Assembly (NCBI GenBank): GCA_038199755.1
Contig: JBBPYR010000109.1
Span: 1-17,119, forward strand
Reading direction: 5' to 3'
Origin: JBBPYR01 sp038199755
Lineage (GTDB): Bacteria; Chloroflexota; Ktedonobacteria; Ktedonobacterales; Ktedonobacteraceae
DNA length: 17,119 bases
The notes below the pieces were generated by a model. That model was not told where the DNA came from and ran no database searches. It saw nothing but the letters and a program-made list of their open reading frames with translations. A program made the position numbers and the translations under genes. Below, piece by piece: positions 1-6,901 of the stretch (position 1 is its first letter; every line of letters starts with the position of its first letter).

Positions 1-225
1 AGCGCGTTAGGGGGGAACAACACAAATAACATTTTGTTGGGGGTGGGGGGGGGGCGCGTTGTGTTCCGGGGGGGGGGGGGGGGGGGGGGCGGGGGGCTGG
101 GCCCCTTGGGGCCGCCGGGGGGGGGGGCCAAACGCCCGAAAAGGCAAGGTCCCCCTGGCCCGGGCGACCCAAGGGTCCCAGCCCCGCCTCGTCCGCCGCC
201 CCCGCCCCTACTGAATCGTCTGCTT
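1..225. other. Low-complexity G/C homopolymer stretch, probable assembly or sequencing artefact
   Basis: The first 225 bases contain several long runs of G (about 41-56, 68-90 and 117-128) and then C-rich clusters up to about 210, unlike anything else in the window. An open frame runs through it (34-360) only because G-runs encode glycine and contain no stops. It has no ribosome binding site and no recognisable domain, so I do not call a gene. The most economical reading is a degraded contig end or polymerase-slippage noise. A real G-quadruplex-forming element is the alternative but less likely. Confidence 0.6.
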
Positions 226-376
226 AAGTTGATGTCTATTGGACGCGCTGAAGCTGGTCCCTACGGAGGTGCCGTGATCGATAGTGCCAACTTTGCAATA
301 GCCCTGCAACTATTGGCAAGGCTGATGTTTCTCCTTGCGTGTACACAATTAGCCTTTTGAATAGGGGGAAAGAAAG
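226..376 (+). other. Non-coding leader upstream of the oxidoreductase gene
   Basis: Composition returns to normal here. The only open frame (ATG at 231, 42 codons, ending TGA at 358-360) lacks a ribosome binding site and resembles no family I know. The end of the stretch holds the G-rich ribosome binding site (364-370) of the gene that starts at 377. I see no convincing promoter or riboswitch. Confidence 0.4.
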
Positions 377-1450
377 ATGACGGCTGAGACTACGTTGCAG
401 GTTGCGCTGATTGGTTATGGATTGGCGGGTTCTGTGTTTCATGCACCACTGATCGGCGTGACGCCAGGGATGGCGGTAACGGCTGTCGTGACCAGTTCAC
501 CAGAGCGTCAAGAGCGGGCACGGCGAGATTTGCCAGGGGTGAAGATTGTTAGGACGGCGGAGGAGTTATGGGAACATGCTGGCGACTATGATCTGGTGGT
601 GGTAGCCTCGCCCAATCGCACACATGCGTCATTGGGACTTGCGGCTCTACGAGCGGGTTTGCCGGTGGTGATCGATAAGCCGATGGCATCCTCTGTGGCG
701 GAAGGAGAACGCCTGCTTGCTGTCAGCAAAGAGACAGGGAAGCTGCTGACGGTCTTTCAGAATCGCCGCTGGGATAATGATTTTTTGACGGTGCAACAAC
801 TTCTGGCTAGCGGCATGCTGGGTCAGGTGACGCGTTTCGAGTCGCGCTTTGAGCGCTATCGCTTGGTGCCACGTGCAGATGCATGGCGTGAACGGGCGGC
901 ACCGGAAGAGGCGGGTGGGCTGCTGTTTGACCTGGGCAGCCACTTGATCGATCAGGCGATACAGCTATTTGGCAGGCCAAGCGAGGTGTATGCGGAAGTT
1001 GATCTGCGCCGCCCAACGGTGAGTGTTGATGACGATACGTTTGTTGCGCTGCGTTTTGCCAGTGGTGTGCGCTCACATTTGTGGATGAATGTGACGAGCC
1101 GTGTGCCTGCACCGCGTTTGCGTGTCAGTGGGTTGCTTGGTACCTATGAGAAATGGGGGCTGGACCCGCAGGAGGAGGCATTGCGGGTGGGCCAGCGACC
1201 GACGGATGCTGACTGGGGTCAGGAACCGCGCGAACATTGGGGGCGCCTGTCTACTGATGTGAGTGGTATACACGTAGACGGGCAGGTAGAAACGTTGCCC
1301 GGCGCGTATCAGACCTATTATGCATTGTTGGCGGAGGCACTACGCAATGGTGGCAAGCCTCCGGTTGATGCGAATGATAGCCTGTATGTGTTGCGGGTGA
1401 TTGAGGCGGCGCAGGTCAGTGCGCGTGAGCATAGGGTAGTGCTGTTGTAG
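377..1450 (+). CDS. Gfo/Idh/MocA-family NAD(P)-dependent oxidoreductase
   Basis: A 357-aa cytosolic dehydrogenase of full family length. The N-terminal Rossmann fold shows the dinucleotide-binding loop GYGLAG (residues 13-18), the VVASPNRTH strand and loop (75-83), and the family signature DKPM (100-103) with the catalytic-type lysine at 101. The C-terminal alpha/beta half carries the GGLLFDLGSHLID segment (180-192), whose Asp185 and His189 fit the usual substrate-site D-x-x-x-H. It most resembles the YvaA/YdgJ/IolW-type scyllo-inositol or sugar dehydrogenases, but the substrate cannot be read from sequence. The start is chosen by the G-rich ribosome binding site 6-12 bases upstream. It is convergent with the acetyltransferase gene, and a long hairpin lies between them. 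It has no visible tie to the CRISPR genes. Confidence 0.9.
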   Translation: MTAETTLQVALIGYGLAGSVFHAPLIGVTPGMAVTAVVTSSPERQERARRDLPGVKIVRTAEELWEHAGDYDLVVVASPNRTHASLGLAALRAGLPVVIDKPMASSVAEGERLLAVSKETGKLLTVFQNRRWDNDFLTVQQLLASGMLGQVTRFESRFERYRLVPRADAWRERAAPEEAGGLLFDLGSHLIDQAIQLFGRPSEVYAEVDLRRPTVSVDDDTFVALRFASGVRSHLWMNVTSRVPAPRLRVSGLLGTYEKWGLDPQEEALRVGQRPTDADWGQEPREHWGRLSTDVSGIHVDGQVETLPGAYQTYYALLAEALRNGGKPPVDANDSLYVLRVIEAAQVSAREHRVVLL

Positions 1451-1453
1451 TTG

Positions 1454-1519
1454 TTGTAACTCACCATGACATGGGCTGAGACAATGCGTTGTCTTAGCCC
1501 ATGTCATGGTGAGTTACAA
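1454..1519. terminator. 31-bp near-perfect hairpin between convergent genes
   Basis: The arms 1454-1484 and 1489-1519 are 31-base inverted complements around a four-base loop (TGCG), with a single A/G difference that still pairs as G-U on one strand. It fills the gap between the stop codon at 1450 and the stop codon of the opposing gene at 1522. Its position and strength suggest a bidirectional transcription terminator, although there is no strong T-tract after either arm. The length and near-perfection are more than termination needs, so a mobile palindromic intergenic repeat is the alternative. Confidence 0.75.
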
Positions 1520-1521
1520 TA

Positions 1522-2040
1522 TTATGTTAAATCGAACCAGTAGCGTCGCTTTTTGGGCGAACCCTCGGTTTCGGCTGCGACGGCGTTCTCGAAGTGGCCG
1601 CCGTTGTGTTCGATGATTTTTCGGGAGCCGATGTTATCTTCATCGCAGGTGACGAGGACGCGTTGTAAGCCGTCCTGTTTAGCTCGTAGGAGGCTGAGAC
1701 GGAGTATTTCTTTGCCGTACCCCATGCGGCGTTTCGAGGGGCGAATTTCGTAGCCGATGTTGCCACCTAGTTTTAGCAGGTGCTCATTGAGTTTGTAGCG
1801 CAGGCTCATGCGGCCTATGAATTCGTAGTTATCGATCAGCCAGAAGTCGGCGTTAGGTACACGGTCGGGTGCTGTTTTGTCACGCTCTTCCTGGGTGTAG
1901 AGGTGCTGGATATAGAGATCGAAATCTTTGTTGATATGCTTGAGATTGTAGTTGGTGTAGCGTCCTTCTTGCTGAAATTCGCGTAAGGCTTGGAGGTAAC
2001 TCTCTTTGTAATGGGTGGTGGGGCGCGTGAGAAAGCTCAT
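1522..2040 (-). CDS. GNAT-family N-acetyltransferase
   Basis: A 172-aa protein with the GCN5-related acetyltransferase fold. The acetyl-CoA-binding motif A is clear: the strand GYEIRPS (96-102) leads into RRMGYGKEIL (104-113), which supplies the Q/R-x-x-G-x-G pyrophosphate loop. It is followed by the motif-B-like VLVTCDEDNIGSRKIIEHNGG (128-148), where the Asn-containing loop and helix are typical. The acceptor (a small molecule, antibiotic or protein N-terminus) cannot be told. A purine-rich GGAGGA lies about 12 bases upstream of the ATG. The start codon overlaps the stop of a possible 43-codon ORF, suggesting translational coupling. It is convergent with the oxidoreductase gene. Confidence 0.85.
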   Translation of the reverse strand: MSFLTRPTTHYKESYLQALREFQQEGRYTNYNLKHINKDFDLYIQHLYTQEERDKTAPDRVPNADFWLIDNYEFIGRMSLRYKLNEHLLKLGGNIGYEIRPSKRRMGYGKEILRLSLLRAKQDGLQRVLVTCDEDNIGSRKIIEHNGGHFENAVAAETEGSPKKRRYWFDLT

Positions 2041-2168
2041 ATTGTGTGTGTTCCTCCAAGCACTATTTCAAGTTCTATTTCGTCTCGTAGGGGTATGCCT
2101 TGAGTGACGAGTGCGTGATCGTCTGCGGCAAGTGCGCGAATGGTGTATGTTTGTCGTTGGTGTTCCAT
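2037..2168 (-). CDS. Possible 43-aa small protein coupled to the acetyltransferase
   Basis: An ATG at 2166-2168 opens a 43-codon frame ending in TGA at 2037-2039, overlapping the acetyltransferase ATG as ATGA. The product begins MEHQRQTYTIRALAADD and ends LGGTHTI, with no domain, signal peptide or membrane segment that I recognise. The four-base overlap is a classic translation-coupling arrangement. A TATACT -10-like box (2175-2180 on this strand) sits just before the ATG, so the message would have a very short leader and no obvious ribosome binding site. It may be a real leader peptide or small gene, the decayed start of a longer coding region, or chance. Confidence 0.4.
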   Translation of the reverse strand: MEHQRQTYTIRALAADDHALVTQGIPLRDEIELEIVLGGTHTI

Positions 2169-2174
2169 ACTACA

Positions 2175-2182
2175 AGTATAAT
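2175..2182. promoter_or_regulatory. Overlapping divergent -10-like boxes
   Basis: TATAAT at 2177-2182 on the + strand and TATACT (2175-2180) on the - strand overlap almost completely in the gap between the acetyltransferase unit (-) and the MBL hydrolase (+). Neither has a good -35 at 17 bases. If used, the two promoters would exclude one another. This is a motif match only. Confidence 0.3.
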
Positions 2183-2266
2183 CCCTTTTGGGGAGAATTG
2201 GTATATTCAGGTTAACAAGTCATCCATTTACGGGTGTCCTGTTTGCCGACATGGAGAGAATCTTTG

Positions 2267-2998
2267 ATGAGTGTGCTTACGTTGTTAGGCACTGGCACGT
2301 GCCAAATTGAGTATGAGAGGCGTGCGTCGAGTGTGTTGCTCGAATTGGATGGTACGTATGTTTTGTTTGATTGTGGGCATGGCGTGGTGCAGCGTTTGCT
2401 TGAACGCGGTGTGCGCCACGCGCAAATAGAGCATATTGTGTTGTCGCATTTTCATCCCGATCATGTTTCAGACTTGATACCGTTTTTGCAGGCTGGTGCG
2501 TGGTCACAGCGCGATCCACGGACAACTGATGTGCATGTTTATGGTCCAGCGGGTGTGCATGCTCTTGTCGATGGGTTGATGCAGCTTTTCAATCCCTCGT
2601 CTTTTCAACAGCCTACATATCACGTGTATGTGCATGAGGTGGTGGCGGGCGCGTTTATGATTGGGACGCATATGTTTGAGGCGGTCAGCTTGCCGCCCGC
2701 GGGCAATCATGGCATTCGCTTCTCGTATGGCGACAAAATGTATGCGCTCACGGGCGATTCGTTTTTTCATGATGAGGAGGTTGCCTTTTTGCGTGAGGTG
2801 GACCTGGCGGTGATTGACGCAGGCCATATTAATGATGAGGAGATTATGCGCTTGGCGGTGGGGTCGCAGGCACGTACAATTGTATGTTCCCATTTGTATA
2901 GGGATATTGATGCTGCCAGTTTGCAGCGGCAGGCGGAACAAAGGGGATATAGGGGCATGTTTGTTGTCGGGTACGATTTGATGTCGTTTGTTCTTTAA
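2267..2998 (+). CDS. MBL-fold metallo-hydrolase (RNase Z / lactonase-like)
   Basis: A 243-aa protein with the metallo-beta-lactamase fold. The metal-binding HFHPDH motif lies at residues 61-66 after the strand IEHIVLS, preceded by FDCGHG (34-39). Further metal ligands are plausible in the later LTGDSFF and VCSHLY segments, whose Asp and His fit the bridging aspartate and last histidine of the fold. The layout resembles ribonuclease Z and related phosphodiesterase or hydrolase families. I do not see the RNase Z exosite arm, so a general metal-dependent hydrolase is safer. The ATG at 2267 is preferred over a GTG at 2234 because GGAGAG lies about 9 bases before it and the protein then begins directly with the first fold strand. 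The OsmC-like gene starts 10 bases after its stop. Confidence 0.85.
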   Translation: MSVLTLLGTGTCQIEYERRASSVLLELDGTYVLFDCGHGVVQRLLERGVRHAQIEHIVLSHFHPDHVSDLIPFLQAGAWSQRDPRTTDVHVYGPAGVHALVDGLMQLFNPSSFQQPTYHVYVHEVVAGAFMIGTHMFEAVSLPPAGNHGIRFSYGDKMYALTGDSFFHDEEVAFLREVDLAVIDAGHINDEEIMRLAVGSQARTIVCSHLYRDIDAASLQRQAEQRGYRGMFVVGYDLMSFVL

Positions 2999-3008
2999 GG
3001 AGGTAGGT

Positions 3009-3446
3009 ATGCAAACGGTGGAAGCGGTGGCGCATTTACGTGAGGGGATGCACTTTGAGGTTGAGGCGGGTTCTGGTCATCAGGTGTCGCTGGATATGTT
3101 GGATGATGCTGAGCGTATTGATGGGAAGTTGGGTGGTGGTTTTAGCCCGATGGAGATGGTGCTGGTGGCTCTGGCAGGCTGTCTGGGGATCACGGTGCTT
3201 TCTATTATAAGAAAGAGGAAAGTGGAGGTGACGGGCTACGAATTGCGTGTGCGAGGGGAACGGGCTAGCAGTCATCCGAAGGTGTTTGTTGAGATTGTTG
3301 TGGAGCATGTTCTCACGGGGCAAGGCATCAAGCCGGAGGCGGTTGAGCGTGCGATTGAATTGGCAGAAACGCGCTATTGTCCGGTTTCGATTATGTTGAG
3401 CAAAACGGCGACGATACGGCAGATAGTGCGGATTGTGGAAGTTTGA
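3009..3446 (+). CDS. OsmC/Ohr-family protein
   Basis: A 145-aa protein of the OsmC/Ohr fold, of normal length for the family. The two conserved cysteines are present: Cys58 in VLVALAGCLGIT on the central helix, and Cys124 in TRYCPVS. In characterised relatives these form the thiol peroxidase pair that reduces organic hydroperoxides. The pattern is closer to the YhfA/OsmC-like branch than to Ohr. The start is fixed by a strong AAGGAGG 5 bases upstream, and an in-frame upstream ATG at 2988 overlaps the previous gene and is less likely. It forms a two-gene unit with the MBL hydrolase. Its stop lies only 11 bases from the stop of the opposing ABC gene, with no room for a separate terminator. Confidence 0.88.
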   Translation: MQTVEAVAHLREGMHFEVEAGSGHQVSLDMLDDAERIDGKLGGGFSPMEMVLVALAGCLGITVLSIIRKRKVEVTGYELRVRGERASSHPKVFVEIVVEHVLTGQGIKPEAVERAIELAETRYCPVSIMLSKTATIRQIVRIVEV

Positions 3447-3457
3447 TGGGCGCGTGG

Positions 3458-4159
3458 TTATTCTGAGATGCGCCCGTCCTGGATGATGAGTACGCGGTCG
3501 GCACTGGAGACGAGGGTGGCGTCGTGGGTGGCGACGAGGAGGCCGATTTTTGTGTTGTGGCAGATGTCGTTGAGTAGTTTGGTGATGTCGCGTCCAGTGA
3601 GGGAGTCGAGGTTGCCGGTGGGCTCGTCGGCGACTATGAAGCGGGGATGATGGACGAGGGCGCGAGCGAGGGCGACACGCTGCTGCTCTCCACCTGATAG
3701 CTCTAGGCCGCGATGGTGAGCGCGTTTGGCGAGGCCGACCTGTTCTAGTGCTTCTTTGGCTTGTATTGTGCGTTGATTGGGTGCGACACGGGCAAGGCGA
3801 AGAGGCACTTCGACGTTTTCCTGGGCGGTAAGTGCGGGGAAAAGGTGGGCGTTTTGAAACATCATGCCGACGCTTTCGCGGCGCAGGCGGGCGCGTTCGG
3901 TCTCGTTCAGGCGGGCGAGGTCTTGTTCGAGGATGAGGACCTGCCCCTGTGTGGGGTTGTCGAGGCCGATGAGGATGTTGAGCAGGGTTGTTTTGCCGGA
4001 GCCAGAGCGACCGCGCAGGGCGACAAATTCGCCGGGTTGGATACGCAGGTCTATGCCGCGCAGAGCTTGAACGATGCTGCCGCCAGAGCGGAATTCGCGT
4101 GTGACTGCACGTGCCTCGGCGATGGTCGCCACTTCTAGTGCTGGTCTCATGGCTGTCAT
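3458..4159 (-). CDS. ABC transporter ATP-binding protein (LolD/MacB type)
   Basis: A 233-aa cytosolic ATPase with every ABC motif: Walker A GRSGSGKTT (50-58), Q-loop in MMFQNAHLFP (99-108), signature LSGGEQQR (154-161), Walker B FIVADEP (174-180), and H-loop His212 in VATHD. The family is the LolD/MacB/FtsE-like group, which works with FtsX-type permeases to extrude lipoproteins, peptides or drugs. The gene follows the other ABC ATPase by four bases and the two are surely co-translated. An AAGGGA lies upstream of the ATG. No permease gene follows: the next gene downstream is convergent. The substrate is unknown. Confidence 0.9.
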   Translation of the reverse strand: MTAMRPALEVATIAEARAVTREFRSGGSIVQALRGIDLRIQPGEFVALRGRSGSGKTTLLNILIGLDNPTQGQVLILEQDLARLNETERARLRRESVGMMFQNAHLFPALTAQENVEVPLRLARVAPNQRTIQAKEALEQVGLAKRAHHRGLELSGGEQQRVALARALVHHPRFIVADEPTGNLDSLTGRDITKLLNDICHNTKIGLLVATHDATLVSSADRVLIIQDGRISE

Positions 4160-4163
4160 CCTT

Positions 4164-5138
4164 TTATCCCTTCTGTTGTGCCTGATCGTTTGCTATACTA
4201 TGTTGGCCGTTGCCGTTGTTGTTGTCGTTGCTTTCGGCTGTGATGGGCCAGAGTTCGACGTGATCGCCGATGATGCGTACCTCGGCTCGTCCGTTAAATA
4301 AGATGCGTTCGAGGGCATCTTTGGGGAGTTGCAGGCGTCCGGTGCGGTCGATAAGTACGGATTCGCGGTGTGTCTCGCTGGGTAGGCCGATGATTGCGCT
4401 GGCGGTGGGCATGTGTGCGGCAATGCTTTCCAGAGCGGCTTCGCGGCGTACGGTTTCGGTGCTGGTGCGTCCGTCGCGAATGGCGATGGTGCGGTCTACG
4501 GCTGCGGCAATGGCGGTATCGTGTGTGACGGTGATGATGGTCAGGCCCAGTTGGGTGTTGAGGGTGCGCAGGAGTTGCATGACTTCGGTGGCGGTCACGG
4601 AGTCGAGTTCGCCGGTTGGTTCGTCGGCGAGCAGGATTTTGGGCGAGTTGGCGAGGGCTACTGCGATGGCGGTACGTTGTTGTTCACCACCGGAGAGTTG
4701 GTCGGGCCGCTTCTTGCCCATGCCGCCGAGTCCGACGAGGGCGAGTAGTTCCTGGGCACGGCGAATACGCTGTGCGGAGCCGACGCCACTGAGCATTTGA
4801 GGCAGCTCGACGTTGGCCTGTGCGCTGAGTTCGGGTAGGAGGTTGCGTCCGCTCTGTTGCCAGACCTGACCGACGATGTAGCGGCGGTAGTTGATGCGCT
4901 GTGCATTGCTCAGGCGGGTCAGGTCGTTGTAATCGACGATGCAGCGGCCCGCACTAGGGATATCCAGGCCGCTCAGGATGTTGAGTAGAGTGCTTTTGCC
5001 GGAGCCGGAGGCACCAACGATGGCGAGCATTTCGCCTTGCTGCACTTCTAAGTCGAGCCCTTGCAAGGCGACTACTTCGAGGTCAGCCACTTTATAGATT
5101 TTGACGAGATTATCGCAGAGCACGATGGGTTCTGCCAT
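4164..5138 (-). CDS. ABC transporter ATPase with C-terminal AbrB/SpoVT-like domain
   Basis: A 324-aa protein. Residues 1-225 form a LolD/MacB-type ATPase with Walker A GASGSGKST (42-50), signature LSGGEQQR (148-155), Walker B ILLADEP (168-174) and H-loop His206. The extra 100 residues include VLIDRTGRLQLPKDALERI (261-279) and EVRIIGDHVELWP (286-298), which look like the swapped-hairpin AbrB/MazE/SpoVT fold, then an Asn/Gly/Gln-rich tail. The ATG at 5138 is chosen for its AGGGGA five bases upstream; a longer frame from 5171 lacks such a site. The tail could mediate dimerisation or DNA binding, which would be unusual for a transport ATPase. The call for the ATPase is firm; the AbrB likeness is by eye. 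Confidence 0.88.
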   Translation of the reverse strand: MAEPIVLCDNLVKIYKVADLEVVALQGLDLEVQQGEMLAIVGASGSGKSTLLNILSGLDIPSAGRCIVDYNDLTRLSNAQRINYRRYIVGQVWQQSGRNLLPELSAQANVELPQMLSGVGSAQRIRRAQELLALVGLGGMGKKRPDQLSGGEQQRTAIAVALANSPKILLADEPTGELDSVTATEVMQLLRTLNTQLGLTIITVTHDTAIAAAVDRTIAIRDGRTSTETVRREAALESIAAHMPTASAIIGLPSETHRESVLIDRTGRLQLPKDALERILFNGRAEVRIIGDHVELWPITAESNDNNNGNGQHSIANDQAQQKG

Positions 5139-5186
5139 ATATTCCCCTAACGTTGTGAAGCCTAAACACACGATCCAATGAACCCT

Positions 5187-5216
5187 ATGCTACCATGCGA
5201 ACGGTAATGAGGTCAA
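5187..5216 (-). promoter_or_regulatory. Candidate sigma-70 promoter of the ABC operon
   Basis: On the minus strand TTGACC (5211-5216) is followed 18 bases later by TAGCAT (5187-5192), matching -35 and -10 elements with acceptable spacing. The predicted start of transcription lies roughly 45 bases before the ATG at 5138. A five-copy 9-bp repeat array abuts the -35, which suggests regulation at this promoter. Confidence 0.5.
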
Positions 5217-5217
5217 T

Positions 5218-5262
5218 TGTTACACTTGTGACGATTGTTTCACTTGTTTCAAATGTTACAGG
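5218..5262. repeat. Five tandem 9-bp repeats (TGTTWCACT-like)
   Basis: Reading the + strand in steps of nine from 5218 gives TGTTACACT, TGTGACGAT, TGTTTCACT, TGTTTCAAA, TGTTACAGG. Each copy begins TGT and has C at the sixth position; spacing is exact with no gaps. The array fills the space between the csx15 stop codon (5264) and the candidate -35 box of the ABC operon (5211-5216). This geometry fits a cooperative head-to-tail operator; MerR-like BldC binding to direct repeats is a precedent I recall. The cognate regulator is not identifiable here. Confidence 0.65.
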
Positions 5263-5263
5263 G

Positions 5264-5641
5264 TTAGCGGCGTGTGCGTGCGGCTTCGCGTACGTGTTGT
5301 AGGTTAAGTAGTTCCGCGACCTCGAAGGTGGTCATGGCACCGTATTTTGGGCGCAGGCGGATCAGGGTGGGAAAATGCCCGATGCGTCCGTGTAGCTGTG
5401 CGAGTAGCACGAAGGCGGCTGGAGCGTAGCCAGGCGGGTTGATGAGCAAGGGTAATGTTTGCCATTCCTCAGATGATAGCCCGACGCTCTCGACGATGGC
5501 GGTGATTTGGTTGTCAAGCGGCTGCTCCTGATTGATCTGCACAGGTATAGTGCGGATGTCGCTTATGGGTGTGTCAGCCAGCGTCTCAATCTGTGTGCGC
5601 TGCTCGTCTGTGATTGGGTGGGTGAAGTTGAGTATGAGCAT
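5264..5641 (-). CDS. csx15: CRISPR-associated protein Csx15
   Basis: A 125-aa protein and the last gene of the type III-B operon. The segments LNFTHPIT (4-11), PLLINPPGYAPAA (64-76), AQLHGRIGHFPTLIRLRP (81-98) and FEVAELLNLQ (106-115), ending in REAARTRR, match the Csx15 family as I remember it. Csx15 is a small Rossmann-like protein of type III loci linked to cyclic oligoadenylate; I recall recent work grouping it with ring nucleases or cA4-binding sponges, and I am not sure which activity is settled. It starts three bases after the Can2/Card1-like gene, with GAGGA upstream. That tight pairing suggests it tempers the nuclease's activator. No metal-binding or classical nuclease motif is visible. 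Confidence 0.75.
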   Translation of the reverse strand: MLILNFTHPITDEQRTQIETLADTPISDIRTIPVQINQEQPLDNQITAIVESVGLSSEEWQTLPLLINPPGYAPAAFVLLAQLHGRIGHFPTLIRLRPKYGAMTTFEVAELLNLQHVREAARTRR

Positions 5642-5644
5642 GTG

Positions 5645-6889
5645 TTATATCCTCGGATAGGTGGGATTAGTTGCTTCTTTATAAAGTGTAGCTGCTATAT
5701 CTGGAAGTTGCTCACCTGTGACAACTACGATTTCTTTACTTGCCGCTCTTTGTAAAAAGCCTTGATAAGATTTGAGTTGCTCACGGTTGGCTCCATCAGG
5801 AGGTGGCAAAATACTTGTGATAAAAAGTTTGCCGACGAATCTTCCGCCGTAGTAGCTAGATACCGAGTCCCATTTATACAGTGTGGTGCGAGAAAGAGCC
5901 TCCACCTCGCCAGTCTTACATTCAGCGACGATGAGTTGGGCTTTATAGGTCATAACAACATCTAATTCATTATCGATGTTGCCCTGGACAAGCTGGTTCC
6001 ATCGGCAATCATCGAAAAAGGGTTTTTTGGGGGTTCCATCCCGAAGCTTTCTGGCCACGTCCCATACATATACCTCTAACCAAGCACCGTTTAAGAATTT
6101 GTACGGAATATAGGATATTCTAAAGCAGATGGTTTGTGATGAAGGTCGTGAAAGTTCACTAATTAACCCTACTCCTTGAGCTGTTTGTAATAATGAGTAA
6201 TGTTCGTCGGATAAGCCTGAGAGCGTAAGATAACTGGAGCCATCACCTGGTTTATCTTCTTTGGGTTTACTTGGCTTTTCGTTATCCCTTATTTTTTTTA
6301 GTACCTGTTTCAGTACTAACGGCTGATGTAAGTTTGTTCCAAGGATTTGAGCAAACTGCAACCACTCTTTATGATCGCTATTTTCAATCCCTTCAAGCTC
6401 GCCTGCTATTAATTCACGATTATACGCAGTAGCATACCTATCTACATTAATATGAAATAGGTCTTCGGCTCTATCTTTTCCTACCAACTTTATTACACGG
6501 GTTTGTGCTGTGTTAAGGTACCAACAGGAAATGGGTATATTAAAAGTTCCTCGTAGAACTCTGGCCGCTTCATACGCCCCGATGCTCATAAGGGCAGTCC
6601 CACCTGTGATATCAAATATCCATTCAGCAGATGGGTTGTCTTTAACAATACTTTCACATAATTTCTGTATTTCAAATACTGCAAAAGCATCTATAGCATC
6701 TGGTGTTATTAATGCAGTTTTGAATTCCAGTTCTTTCTGAAATTTATCTATGGCATAGCGTAGTTTAGGTAAGTCACCGTAACTTTGTATGGAGCTAATA
6801 GCGACGACAATATCAGGCTTTTCTTGAGTGACTAGAAGGGTTGCTGGTAGAAATGAACGACCACCGAAAAGTGTTAAGAGTGCTTTCAT
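5645..6889 (-). CDS. can2: Can2/Card1-family CARF-PD-(D/E)XK nuclease (DUF1887)
   Basis: A 414-aa predicted cOA-activated nuclease. The N-terminal CARF domain (about 1-150) shows the nucleotide-sensing loop DITGGTALMS (93-102), followed by a middle linker rich in Lys and Pro (200-216). The C-terminal nuclease domain (about 265-400) begins GAWLEVYVWDVARKL (268-282, Glu272) and carries ELD (308-310) and AECKTG (322-327), giving Asp310, Glu323 and Lys325 as the PD-(D/E)XK active site. Characterised Can2/Card1 enzymes bind cA4 and then cut DNA and/or RNA non-specifically, causing dormancy or phage-genome loss. The active site looks intact. AGGAGA precedes the start; cmr6 ends 12 bases upstream. 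Whether it cuts single- or double-stranded nucleic acid cannot be read here. Confidence 0.88.
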   Translation of the reverse strand: MKALLTLFGGRSFLPATLLVTQEKPDIVVAISSIQSYGDLPKLRYAIDKFQKELEFKTALITPDAIDAFAVFEIQKLCESIVKDNPSAEWIFDITGGTALMSIGAYEAARVLRGTFNIPISCWYLNTAQTRVIKLVGKDRAEDLFHINVDRYATAYNRELIAGELEGIENSDHKEWLQFAQILGTNLHQPLVLKQVLKKIRDNEKPSKPKEDKPGDGSSYLTLSGLSDEHYSLLQTAQGVGLISELSRPSSQTICFRISYIPYKFLNGAWLEVYVWDVARKLRDGTPKKPFFDDCRWNQLVQGNIDNELDVVMTYKAQLIVAECKTGEVEALSRTTLYKWDSVSSYYGGRFVGKLFITSILPPPDGANREQLKSYQGFLQRAASKEIVVVTGEQLPDIAATLYKEATNPTYPRI

Positions 6890-6901
6890 TTTTACTTTCT
6901 C

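Noticed and set aside
34..360. Glycine/proline-rich open frame at the window start
   Set aside because: It exists because of G-runs, has no ribosome binding site or domain, and lies in probable artefact sequence. The shorter ATG at 231 in the same frame is equally unsupported.
4270..4800. Long open frame on the + strand opposite the ABC ATPase
   Set aside because: It is a shadow of the minus-strand ABC gene, whose motifs are complete; the opposite frame has arginine/serine-rich content and no domain.
5231..5243. CRP/FNR-like half-site pair within the repeat array
   Set aside because: The GTGA and TCAC halves are 8 bases apart, not the usual 6, and are better explained by the 9-bp tandem repeat register.
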